A DNA stretch of 64,000 nt. Origin: Isoetes taiwanensis. Taxonomy: Eukaryota; Streptophyta; Lycopodiopsida; Isoetales; Isoetaceae. The notes beneath the pieces were generated by a model. That model was not told the origin of the DNA, did not search any database, and saw only the letters and a list, made by a program, of their open reading frames with translations. The translations under genes and the position numbers were made by a program. Below are positions 55,437 to 64,000 of this stretch, piece by piece. The stretch is taken from NCBI GenBank assembly GCA_021234155.1, contig JAJEKV010000010.1, forward strand, positions 6,176,871 to 6,240,870, in the 5' to 3' direction. Every line of letters starts with the position of its first letter. Positions within the stretch are counted from its first letter, which is position 1.

Positions 55437-55990
55437 TGATGGAATTCTGAGTCAACTAGATGTTTAGAACTTAAAAGCAAACTTCTCTTAACTTTGCACA
55501 TAAAGCACTTAAAGCACTTAGTTGAATTAAGCATGAACTTCCACAAGAAATTCAAGAATGCAAGAGAGCCACAATATGGTCCCTAATCCCTTGCACTAAA
55601 TGGTAATTCAACCTTTAGCTTTAAAATCATAGTCATTAATACTTCAAACTACTGTAGCTATGAATCAACAATGAACTCGACTTTAAAACTTCTTCAGTGC
55701 ATTCGATCTACAGCCGGGGGGGATTCTTCAACATCAATGCATCCGATTATATATTGTGCTCCGTCGGTTTAGCTTAGATAGAACTTTTATCTTTGGATCT
55801 CGGTGGTCTTGAGATATCCCACAGGCATTATGCATTAAATCCGGCACCTTGAATTATCCCACAGGGCGTTAGCAGTGAAATTGGCCCAAAACCATTGAAC
55901 CATTAAGTCACTTGTAAAAATATCAAACTCCCTTGCAATATTATTTCATGCTCCTAGTTTCTTCAAACCATCTTAACCACATTAGCTTAA
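55437..55990 (-). repeat. Presumed 5' LTR of the Copia element
   Basis: The inner LTR edge is at 55,437 (TGATGGAATTC on the + strand). The outer edge is not identifiable. The stretch is non-coding, with two ATCCCACAGG(C/G) motifs near 55,815 and 55,857. Confidence 0.45.
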
Positions 55991-55991
55991 T

Positions 55992-56578
55992 ATGTTCTTA
56001 TACTGGCTTTGGCTTCAATCTCTGTGCTTAACTGCAAGTAGAAAGATTCACATGACCACCTCTGTTATTGAAGCCAGGCCGGCTTCATTAGTGACTGATG
56101 GTTGGAGCAATGTAAACAAGAACTATCTTATAAACTTCATGATCATGTGTCCAGGGGGTGAAGTATTTTTGAAAACCATAGAAACCAAAACATAATATCC
56201 AGGTGACAGGAGATTGGATTTTTTCAGAAAACAAAGGCTTTGATAGAGAATTTTGGACCGAAGAGAATATTTAAGGTTGTAATGGAAAACATGTCTAGTT
56301 ATAAGCTAGCGGGTCAATTGTTGAAGTCGAAATTTCAAGAATTACATGCTACCAGCTGCCAATGCCATTGCCTAAACCTATTGCTCAAGGATTGGTTCTT
56401 CACAACACACTTCGTTCAAAGATCCCATTTAGAAAGCGCGTCGTTTTGTGAAGTTCATCACAAAAAAACCGGCAATTTATGCCATTTACAAGTCATTGCA
56501 TCAGTTTGCCCTAGCACTCATGAACCACAGGCAAGCGTGATTTGGTTCAATTACATCTGTCTTAAAAAGAGTGCTTAG
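55992..56578 (+). pseudogene. hAT transposase fragment (DUF659)
   Basis: ASLVTDGWSNVNKNYLINFM followed by CPGGEVFLKTIETK, and after a frame change KRIFKVVMENMSSYKLAGQL and CHCLNLLLKDW, are the DUF659 region of plant hAT-like transposases. The catalytic D context (TDGW) is present. BED finger and C-terminal dimerisation domain are absent. It is a short, broken fragment with no visible terminal repeats. Confidence 0.75.
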
Positions 56579-56579
56579 G

Positions 56580-58075
56580 TGTCGTGATTGGATTATCTCG
56601 ACCTTCAATCATCTGGAACTTCTTTGAGCGGGAGAGGAGGCGCGGAAGGGCAAAATGCATCTAAATCACCAGACAATAAGCATTTGCCCGCCGAGAAATG
56701 CTTGGGCGGGGGCGTTTTTGGAAAGGTGTAAAGAATGTTGTGCGGTGCATGCAACTTTGTTTGTTTTTGTTGTTTTTTTTTTTTTTATAAAATAAAATAA
56801 AATAAAATTTGGATTATTCCTTTTATAGCCTATTAATTCCTAGAGTCAATATACATGAAAGATGATATAGTGCCACTTTTTATCAATTAGATCTTTGATT
56901 TACCATAGCCATGGCCCATTTTGTATGGTTTTTAGTGCCCTTGGCCCAATATAATTCCTATGACCTTGTACAAAAATGTTGCAAATTGGAATGTGGTGTT
57001 ATACCCACAACTAAAAGTGCATGTACGCGTGCTTTATCTAGGGAACATGCATCATATCAAACGGTGGCTTTGACACTTGACATTCAACATGCAAATGTGC
57101 TTGCATGTTAACGTGGTTACATAGAATGAGAAGGCCCTTACTTCACATTTATATGCATGCAATTTTGCATTAGTGAGTGCTACACGCTATTTTATTTTCA
57201 AAGATGGGTTTATAAGGCTTTGAGACTTGTGTCTTGACCATGTAATTGTGGTCATGCTTTTTAAGATATGCATTAATATTTCATATTTTTAAGATATGGG
57301 CTGCAACGCGTGACTACCATCGGCCAGTGTGCAGAGGCGCTCCACAGATCGATTATTTTTGGCGGGACGGCATCACGCCTTGTGCCAGATTTTGATACAT
57401 CTGCTAAATAATCCAGATTTTTCATGAGAGATACACTATCTGGATCCAACACCTCTACAAATGGTAAGCTAATTGCTAAAAGCAGTTCTTGCTATTCGGT
57501 TAGGTCAAGCTATACTCTGGATAATCAAACAACTCATATAGATTACTTTCGGCCATTGATTGTGGCACGTATCGATGTATGGGCTCTGGCAAAAATTGAC
57601 ACTTAGGGTTTTCCAACCTAATTTCTACGATATAAACCCTAGCGCTTATGGTGGTTGATTCAAAGCACATGTGATCTCGGTTATTTGTCGATGAAGCGCT
57701 AAAGGAAGGCGTTCTACAAGCAAGCAGAGGTCCTTATCCCTTTCGGCGGCGGAAAAGAATGCGCAATGTGATGCTAATGGAAATTTGGACATATATCGGG
57801 GAAGCAAAAAGGAAGCGTAATGGTGCTCTTTGTTTACGAAACTCAACAAAGGACATCTTACAATAAGGTAAATTGGATATTTCGGTTTATATTTTCAATA
57901 GCGGTGCTTTTTTCCTTAAAGCTTGATGCTTTGGTCATGGATAAATGGTTCTTGCTCACGAAAAATGGTAACATCCTTCTAAACCGGAGGTTTGGATGTT
58001 CATGCTAATACTTCAGCGATGTTCTTTCTTAAACATACATAAGCTTGGTTCATCGTTCATAGTCCCTTCGAGAGA
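56580..58075. other. No gene recognised
   Basis: Contains a T12-type run and AAAT-rich stretch near 56,770-56,810 and short open frames without motifs. Nothing I can name. Confidence 0.5.
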
Positions 58076-58590
58076 TGGGCGGGTGGATTGGGGAGCCCGC
58101 CGGGCCGGGCTCTGTCGGTCTTTGTCAAGCGGGTGCCATTGAGGATGAGTCTCACACTTTCGAGTTGCCCGGCGTTGGTCGGTCCGGGCGGATCGCTCCC
58201 CCTTAAATGCGGCGGACTTGCCCCTACATTTCTTGATGAACACCTGCCGTCGATCGTGCCACGGGTTCGTACATTCGGGGAGTCTTGGACTGCGAGCTCA
58301 CCTTTGCCCCCTTTGGTTGCCGTGAGTAGGCACTACGGGTGCGGTGCATGAGTGTATATATTTGTGTGTTTTGCATTTTATATATTAGGACGGTTTGTCG
58401 GCGGTGATTCTTTGCCGCGGTTTTTCCCTCGAAAACCGCCGGTGGGGTTTTTAATCAGAGTAGTAATCCGCTTCTTTGCGTTTTTGTATTGGGTCCCATA
58501 GGCCGATTGGTCTCCGTGGGCGATAAAAATAAATTAATTAATTCCTTCCTCCCTCCCTCCCTCCCTCCCCTCCCTCCCTTCCTTCCTTGT
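58076..58590 (+). repeat. GC-rich block ending in (CCTT/CCCT)n
   Basis: About 400 bp of high GC followed by GATAAAAATAAATTAATTAA and a CCTT/CCCT simple repeat (58,542-58,587). The change of composition and the simple-repeat tail resemble the 3' end of the nested GC-rich LINE at 39.49 kb (AATAAACTTCCTTCC), so it may be a 3' fragment of a related element. I found no coding motif. Confidence 0.4.
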
Positions 58591-58604
58591 TTTCTAAACT
58601 AACG

Positions 58605-58670
58605 GGGCAAAAAGGTTACAAAGGCTGATCGGCTATAAACCAAGAGGCTCCATTTGTACCTTTTGGCCCT
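58605..58670 (+). repeat. Conserved hairpin, diverged copy outside the tandem units
   Basis: GGGCAAAAAGGTTACAA at the left and TTGTACCTTTTGGCCC at the right pair as in the tandem-unit copies. CTGATCGGCTATAAAC in the loop side corresponds to GTGATCAGTGATAAAC there. Downstream GTGGCTGCGG and GACCTCTCTG match GGCTGCAGGTACGGTTCTCTCC of the units, so the shared block extends beyond the hairpin. Confidence 0.6.
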
Positions 58671-59492
58671 TCATTCGATACCAAGCCTATTGCTAATGAT
58701 TTGATGATTTGATGTGGCTGCGGTCTGGGACCTCTCTGCTTTTGCCGAATCTTGAAAATGGAAGTGGAAATAAGCATTTACAACATGCAATCTGCTGATT
58801 TTCAACGGTGGAAGAATCGTCTCCATCATGACATCAAGCTACACTTTCAAAACTTGTAAAGGTTTTAACTGGTTATTTATGCTCTGCTCTAGTGTGGTGA
58901 CACTTTCATATTGTCTTTATACTTGAGTTTTCTCTACTTCCAAGACATTGTTTAATCCCGCTGGAAAAGCATTCGTCACTGCCATGTCATAATTTGCAAC
59001 TTTACTTGTTGTTGCTATATGGTTACTTCTCAAACATTATGTATAATCCGTCCATATATTATTGCATTTATAAGAAAGCCTTTTGTTATATAGTCTGTCT
59101 AATAAATCATGGCATTGACACGCTGTTTGTTTGCTGCTAAACAGTATTTTACTTCTAGCAATGATTATTCCCTTGCATGTGCTATTTTATTTGGCCAGTG
59201 GGATTTGTTCAGTTTTAATCCAGATTTCATGACTCTAGGGGACCTTGTTTACATCTTATATTTGAAATACGGTCTTCGGGATCTTATGCATGTAACACTT
59301 TCTTGAAAGGCATTAGACTTTACATATTTGGCACAAGTTTGCATTTGTTACTTGTATAAAATGTTGATAAGGATAAAGGATCAAAAGATTGTGTACCAGT
59401 CTTGAATGCTTTGATTCAAGTCTTTGGATTGATAATACAGTAGAGGGATTGACCGAAGCTGATGCATGACCTAATACATAGGTCTGGCGGGG
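58671..59492. other. No gene recognised
   Basis: AT-rich sequence with loose similarity to the region after the hairpin in the 3-kb tandem units at its start only. Confidence 0.45.
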
Positions 59493-59935
59493 TTTTTTTT
59501 TTTTTTTTTTTTTTTTTTGAGGAAAAGGAAGGATTATATTAATCATAAATCAAAGCACATAGGATAAAGGCTCAGAGCCTATGCAGTAGAAAACGAGGAA
59601 AAAATCAAACAACAGAACTGGCATCAAGGACAGATTACATAATGTTTCCAAAATTAGATCTAGGAATAGAAAACACCATCACAGCCAAATTCCACCACCG
59701 GGGTGAAATCATTTGAGGAGGGACTAGAAGGCGACCACGGGGAGGGAAAAGCAACAAAAACAAGAGGGGATGATAAATTAAGTAAAGAGGGCGGAACATC
59801 GGGGAGACCCGGGGAAAGAGTGGGTGGCGGCGAAGGGGCATGGAGTAGCGAGGGGCTGCAATCCAATTAATCTCTGCCCAAGAAGGGGTAGCCAGAAGCA
59901 ATCCGTTCAGGGGCATAAGCATGCTACACCCTATC

Positions 59936-60185
59936 AAAAAGTACCATTTAGGAACCATAAAACTACCTAAAAAGTACCCAACCTTTGGTCTTTGGGTACT
60001 TTATAATATCTCAATAACTACAAATATTAAATTGAATGCATTCATTTTGGCCTCCAATAGTATTATCTCTATCTTAACCTTGAACATTGATATGCTTTTG
60101 ACATTTTATATTGAACTTTTGAATTATTTTTTACCAAAAGAACAAGAAAATAGTACTTAATCCAAAAGTACCTAGTGCAGGTACA
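59936..60185. repeat. AAAAGTACC palindromic repeats
   Basis: AAAAAGTACC occurs at 59,936, 59,970 and (as AAAAGTACC) 60,163, with a hairpin AAAGTACCCAACC...TTTGGGTACTTT at about 59,970-60,003. Probably part of another small insertion in the LINE. Confidence 0.5.
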
Positions 60186-60190
60186 TTAGA

Positions 60191-60731
60191 GGTAATTTGA
60201 GATCTCATTTTGTCCCATTAAGGGATGCTTAAAAAGCCACATCAGCTTTTTAAACTGTCCAATAAGAGAAGAGCTCCAGTGTATTTTATTCCAGTATTAT
60301 GTGGCAGCAGTAATTAATGCAGTTCTAACTAACTTTTGCAGTGTCATTTTTCTACTATAACTTTTGATCAGAAACTCCGATTCGAACACTATTTGTGGCA
60401 ATGGATTCGTCTCCTCAAGATCTTTCTAATGACAACCCATTGTTATATCTTTTGGGACGTAAATATATAAGAAAAGAGCAAAAAACCATATTTTTTAAGG
60501 TTAACACATATGGCTTGTATTGAAATACATCATAACCATATATCACTTGAAAGATCTTTTCATTACGCATCTAATGCAACAAAGCATGCGACATTTTCAT
60601 GAGTAGATCAAAAGTTATAGGGAAAAAACGACAGCAATGAAGTTGTTAATGCTACATTAATTGCAGTTTGATGTAGAATACTCATTCTATTGGAGGATTC
60701 TTATGGGGACAAAAGGAGATCTCAAATTACC
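60191..60731. mobile_element. Foldback MITE inserted in the LINE
   Basis: Terminal arms GGTAATTTGAGATCTCATTT and its inverted partner (ending 60,731) pair over 26 bp. Inside, ATAACTTTTGATC at about 60,358 pairs with GATCAAAAGTTATAG at about 60,607, so most of the 541 bp can fold back. No coding sequence. The LINE reading frame stops being recognisable exactly at its right edge. Confidence 0.75.
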
Positions 60732-61086
60732 TGGCAGGTTCCAAAAATGGCAGGGTGTAGCATGCAGCCCTCAGGGGAACCTGAATTATGTCCAGAAGGA
60801 CTCCAGCACAGGCTTCACATCTGCCTTTATGATAATAATACATAGAGCGCAGACAGGAAAATTGGTTCTCAGTAAGTAACCGATTATGAGAGTTAATAAA
60901 TTTATGGAGGATATGAGCATTATATGCCTCCTTAAGGAGAAACTTGAGTCGGAAAGTAGCTCTAGCAGCCTGTCGAAGAGTACCAGAATGGTGAATGGGA
61001 ACATCATCCAGAAGTGTGGTCCCCACGAACACACTGCACAACCTTTGTTCAAAGAAGGCTGCAATCCACAATAGAATTTGGATCAA
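60732..61086 (-). pseudogene. LINE C-terminal segment with QF...YYYH...GR...C motif
   Basis: TENQFSCLRSMYYYHKGRCE followed by CAGVLLD, matching the segment at 20,705-21,079 of another LINE (QF, R, YYYH, GR, C and L conserved in order). The foldback MITE cuts it after LPFLEP. Confidence 0.6.
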
Positions 61087-61663
61087 TCAATGAGTCAAGC
61101 GAACAAAGAAAAAATTAGACTTGAAAGCCCCCCAAAGAAGCCAATCAGAATCAACTTTCTCTAATTTTAATGCCTTATGAGCTAAAGCACATCTGATGAG
61201 CTCGAATTGGAAGTTAAGCTTCATCCAAGTGAGATCACATTTCCTGTTTGCCAAAGCCACATTATTTCTATGTTTCCAGACAATCCATAAGGCCAATTGG
61301 AGGAAAGTAGAATTGATATTGGACTCTAGGAGTTGGAAAATTTGAAAATTTTTGGAAATGGAGTCCATATCAGGAATTTTTATTTTAGGGCCCGAGCTAG
61401 GACAGCGATCTCGAAACTATGAATCTTTGCGACAAGTGAAAATGTGAAGAACTAATTCATCTTGGGTCTTGCAGAGAGAGCAGATAGGCTTGTGAACAGA
61501 CTTAGATTTCCTCTTGATCATATTAGTGTTGCTCAGAAGGGCACTATGGAGAATAAGCCAAGAGAATACTTTTATCTTCGGGCAGGAATAAGAATTCCAG
61601 CTGGAGGAGAGAGTCCTTTTGAAATTTTTAAGGGAGGCCCTCTGAGAGAAGCATGCTTCCTAT
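61087..61663 (-). pseudogene. LINE zf-RVT domain
   Basis: KVFSWLILHSALLSNTNMIK, then CSLCKTQDELVLHIFTC (CxxC...H...C, the zf-RVT ligands), and ALWIVWKHRNNVAL from the following frame. Frame changes at about 61.38 and 61.45 kb. Confidence 0.8.
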
Positions 61664-63210
61664 TGTGGCGGCCCCGGCTCATATCTTGGAGATCATCCCT
61701 CAAACCGATCATCAAACCGACATCTGCTTTCGTGACATGAGGCCGCCCACCTAACATCGGGCCCTTGATGGTGGCCAAGAACCCGACGGGGAAGAATGGA
61801 CGTGTCATTCATCCCGTCTCCCTCGGGATCGACCTAGCTGCGGAAGCGTAAACAAAACATGAGCACATGACATCAATCAACAATAATATACCCACCTCGA
61901 AGGGTGGTCCACCATATCCGATGGTAGCTACACATCGGTACATCAACATAACATGGGAAACCCTACCGGGCTCGGACTCATGGGGAAAAGGCCCGATGGC
62001 TTGGGGTCTCGGATAGCAATCTGAGGCGAATTCATGGCAAATGGATTTGGTGGCATAGGGTATGGTCGTTGGGTAGTCCACTCCATCCGCCCCTCACTGT
62101 GCATACTTTGCAGATAAGGCTGAAAAGTATTGGAGCGGCCAAGTAGCTTTGCCGGTGAATAGCGGAGGGGCTACTACTCTTTGGGTTGCATCTCCCGGTC
62201 CCAATGAGGGAGGAGGAGATCTCTCTCCTCGAGAAGGTTCATGCTAATCGCAGGCGAGCTAGAGAACCCCTTTGCTTCGTATCACGACTTGAACTCTTTG
62301 GAAGATGGCGCATCACCCCACGAGTGTCGAGCCCATACCCTGCCCTCCGCGGTGCAGGGGTATTAGGCCTAGCTCCTGGCGTTCCCGGCGTCGTTAGCGC
62401 CCGGCCAGAGATCAGCCGTGATTAGACAAGCCCTCCCTTGTCGGCCGGTCTAGCTCCGCCACCCACGGCCTAATGGCGGGCTCTTATGCCGCGAGCCGCG
62501 TGGTGGGAATTAATGGGCTAAAACTAGGATCATACAACTACTTGGGCTCGGGTCTCTACCCCCTTCCCAATACACAAGGTGGGGCATAGAATGTCAAAAC
62601 ATCATCACAATGGCTGAAAATAATAGAATACATCTATTCTAATCTACCTAATCATACATGGTTAGGTTCCTTTGTTAGTGTCTATCATTCTTAGAATTTG
62701 TAGGAATTAAGCCTATAGCTAAGAATGGATGCTAAACCTCTTGAAAGAGGCGATAACTTCGGATCTACCTATTGAATCAACCACCCACTCGCATCTTGGC
62801 TGGCTCCCTCCTCCTGAAAAGCGTCCATCTTTGCGATCTCGGTCTGCGATCTTGGATCGGCTGCAACACAGGAGATCCGACTTCTATGCTCCGTTCGGAA
62901 ATGCATCCTCTGCTTTGCTCAATCGAGACTTCGCTGAGAGCTGAAAGGGTTTCCCTTTTAGGGTTTATGCCCCTTTATCCCCACCAATTTAGGGCTGGTC
63001 CTTTTGGTCAATGGGTCATTGCCCGCGTGGCAAAAGGGATTATATTCACATGTTGCTTTAACATGTGCAATATAATGGTTCACAAGGTCGTACCCTAGGG
63101 TACTACCCTTCTGATCGCGCCGTGTACATGTCGTGCGAGTCGGCATGTACTAGTGGCGATGTCGATTATAATATCGTATTCATACAGGTATGTTATCTTT
63201 GGGCGTCACA
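61664..63210 (-). repeat. Gypsy-type LTR (3' LTR of a - strand element)
   Basis: On the - strand the LTR starts TGTGACGCCC at 63,210 and ends GGCCGCCACA at 61,664, 1,547 bp, with TG...CA ends. TGTGACG(C/T)CC starts are common in plant Gypsy LTRs. It is directly preceded by a polypurine tract. The junction at 61,663 cuts LINE coding sequence. Short open frames inside are not genes. Confidence 0.72.
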
Positions 63211-63223
63211 TTCTCCCCACCTT
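63211..63223 (-). other. Polypurine tract
   Basis: AAGGTGGGGAGAA on the - strand, directly before the LTR start. A second copy (CAAGGTGGGGAGAC) lies at 63,251-63,264. Confidence 0.75.
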
Positions 63224-64000
63224 GAATTGATCTTTGTCATGACATCGGGAGTCTCCCCACCTTGGGCTCTTCCTGTCCTGCAACCAACTTGATGCATACA
63301 ATTTATTACTATTACTCTAAGGTAATATTTTTAAAACATTACTAGGACATTGCGTTATCCCAATAACTTATCAATTCATAACTCTATTAAAGCAAGGTAA
63401 TTACTAACCTTACTTAATACAACATTTAAGTTTATCAGTTTATCAATTTCATACAAAATTCACACTTCCAAAGTCTTTTGTTCATCCCTTGCAACACGTT
63501 ATAACAAATTTTGTGTTGCAAGTCTTTTAACACTATGAAATCCTGCATTAAGTTTACAATATCTATAATTACATACTTACTATCTCCACAAAATTTAAGC
63601 GATTAGTTTAAATGGCAGAAATACTTCCGATAGTACAATTATATTTACTCTAAGTTTTACAATATTTAACGACTTTTAGGTCGCGATTATTTAAACAGTA
63701 ACTCTGATTTAGACCTATTGTTACATAGACAAGGTTTTAATTATCATCATACACAAGAATTAGATGTGCTTCTTATTCTCTTCCTTGGGTCTGCATTACC
63801 CTTGGAAGTATATCCTAAGATGCACTTAAGTATATCTGAATTCTATTTTCTATTTATATTTATAAGGACCTCGAGGGTCATATAGCTATCCTTGGAAGGA
63901 ATTGCATCCCTGAAGGATTAATTAACATGCTAACTCACATTATCGTTGTTATTTAACTTATTTTACGTATGATACATATCGTCTGACCAATTTCTATGCG
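63224..64000 (-). mobile_element. 3' internal, non-coding region of the Gypsy element
   Basis: AT-rich sequence without open frames, expected to be the region between the pol gene and polypurine tract of the element whose LTR ends at 63,210. Protein-coding parts would lie beyond the window. Confidence 0.45.

Larger units (their letters stand above)
59493..61663 (-). mobile_element. L1-type LINE 3' part, disrupted
   Basis: 26 T residues at 59,493-59,518 are the poly(A) tail of a - strand LINE ending TAATATAATCCTTCCTTTTC-CTC. Upstream on that strand are the C-terminal motif region and zf-RVT domain. A foldback MITE (60,191-60,731) splits it, and a Gypsy LTR joins it at 61,664, so the rest of the LINE is displaced or lost. 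Confidence 0.8.

Noticed and set aside
55437-55990. Complete 5' LTR of the Copia element
   Set aside because: Only the inner edge can be placed; no outer CA end or target duplication was found, so it is listed only as presumed.
58013-58351. Ribosomal RNA or plastid-derived gene in the GC-rich block
   Set aside because: I recognise no rRNA core motif, and the open frames on both strands lack any known domain.
61664-63210. Open frames of 70-108 aa within the LTR
   Set aside because: No known motif, mixed strands, located inside a repeat with LTR ends.

Overview
This is nuclear DNA from a land plant. The only host genes I recognise are a plant-type ATG6/Beclin-1 gene with ten exons (22.5-26.1 kb, + strand) and the N-terminal membrane segment of a plant ABCC (MRP-type) transporter (21.5-22.1 kb, - strand). 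Nearly everything else is transposable elements, nested several deep. The mix of L1-type LINEs, Helitrons, CACTA, hAT, Copia and Gypsy remnants, with GC-rich LINEs of a second type, suggests a large repeat-rich genome. A fern or other seed-free vascular plant is my guess, but the sequence does not prove it.

Layout. 1-17,996: a CACTA (En/Spm) superfamily element whose right terminal inverted repeat (CACTACAAGGG... on the - strand) ends at 17,996; its left end lies outside the window. It holds a decayed TNP2 transposase gene with a DUF4216-like tail (5.2-2.07 kb, -), a three-exon gene ending in a SET (histone-methyltransferase-type) domain (16.7-15.4 kb, -), and two small divergent genes (653-152, - and 1010-1519, +) separated by copies of the palindromic motif that also fills the right subterminal region. 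Between transposase and SET gene lie three roughly 3-kb tandem units with a GAA microsatellite at each junction. 19.1-21.48: a 5'-truncated LINE (+) whose poly(A) tail abuts the ABCC coding segment. 22.5-26.1: ATG6, damaged by a one-base frameshift in exon 2 and a lost splice donor after exon 4.

29.0-36.5: a DNA transposon with long imperfect terminal inverted repeats. A Helitron (29,045-32,461) is inserted inside its left repeat, and its interior carries six 67-68 bp hairpins with near-constant arms. 37.1-47.2: an L1-type LINE (-) bounded by a perfect 17-bp target-site duplication and interrupted in its reverse transcriptase by a second, GC-rich LINE (39.5-44.4 kb, -). 47.3-49.9: a decayed kinase-like reading frame that runs in phase, through stop codons, into sequence just upstream of a LINE endonuclease ORF (+), cut by the 3' end of a second Helitron (-, from 49,888).

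51.9-55.4: a decayed Copia element (-) with primer-binding site. 56.0-56.6: an hAT (DUF659) fragment. 59.5-61.66: another LINE 3' end (-) containing a 541-bp foldback MITE. 61,664-63,210: a Gypsy-type LTR with polypurine tract, its internal region running off the right edge.

The strongest candidates for something undescribed are the SET-domain gene carried with its own splice sites inside a CACTA element, the hairpin array at 33.3-35.7 kb, and a conserved 64-66 bp hairpin present in all three tandem units and again 44 kb away. Reading frames through the GAA tracts are artefacts. I ran no searches; assignments rest on motifs read by eye.
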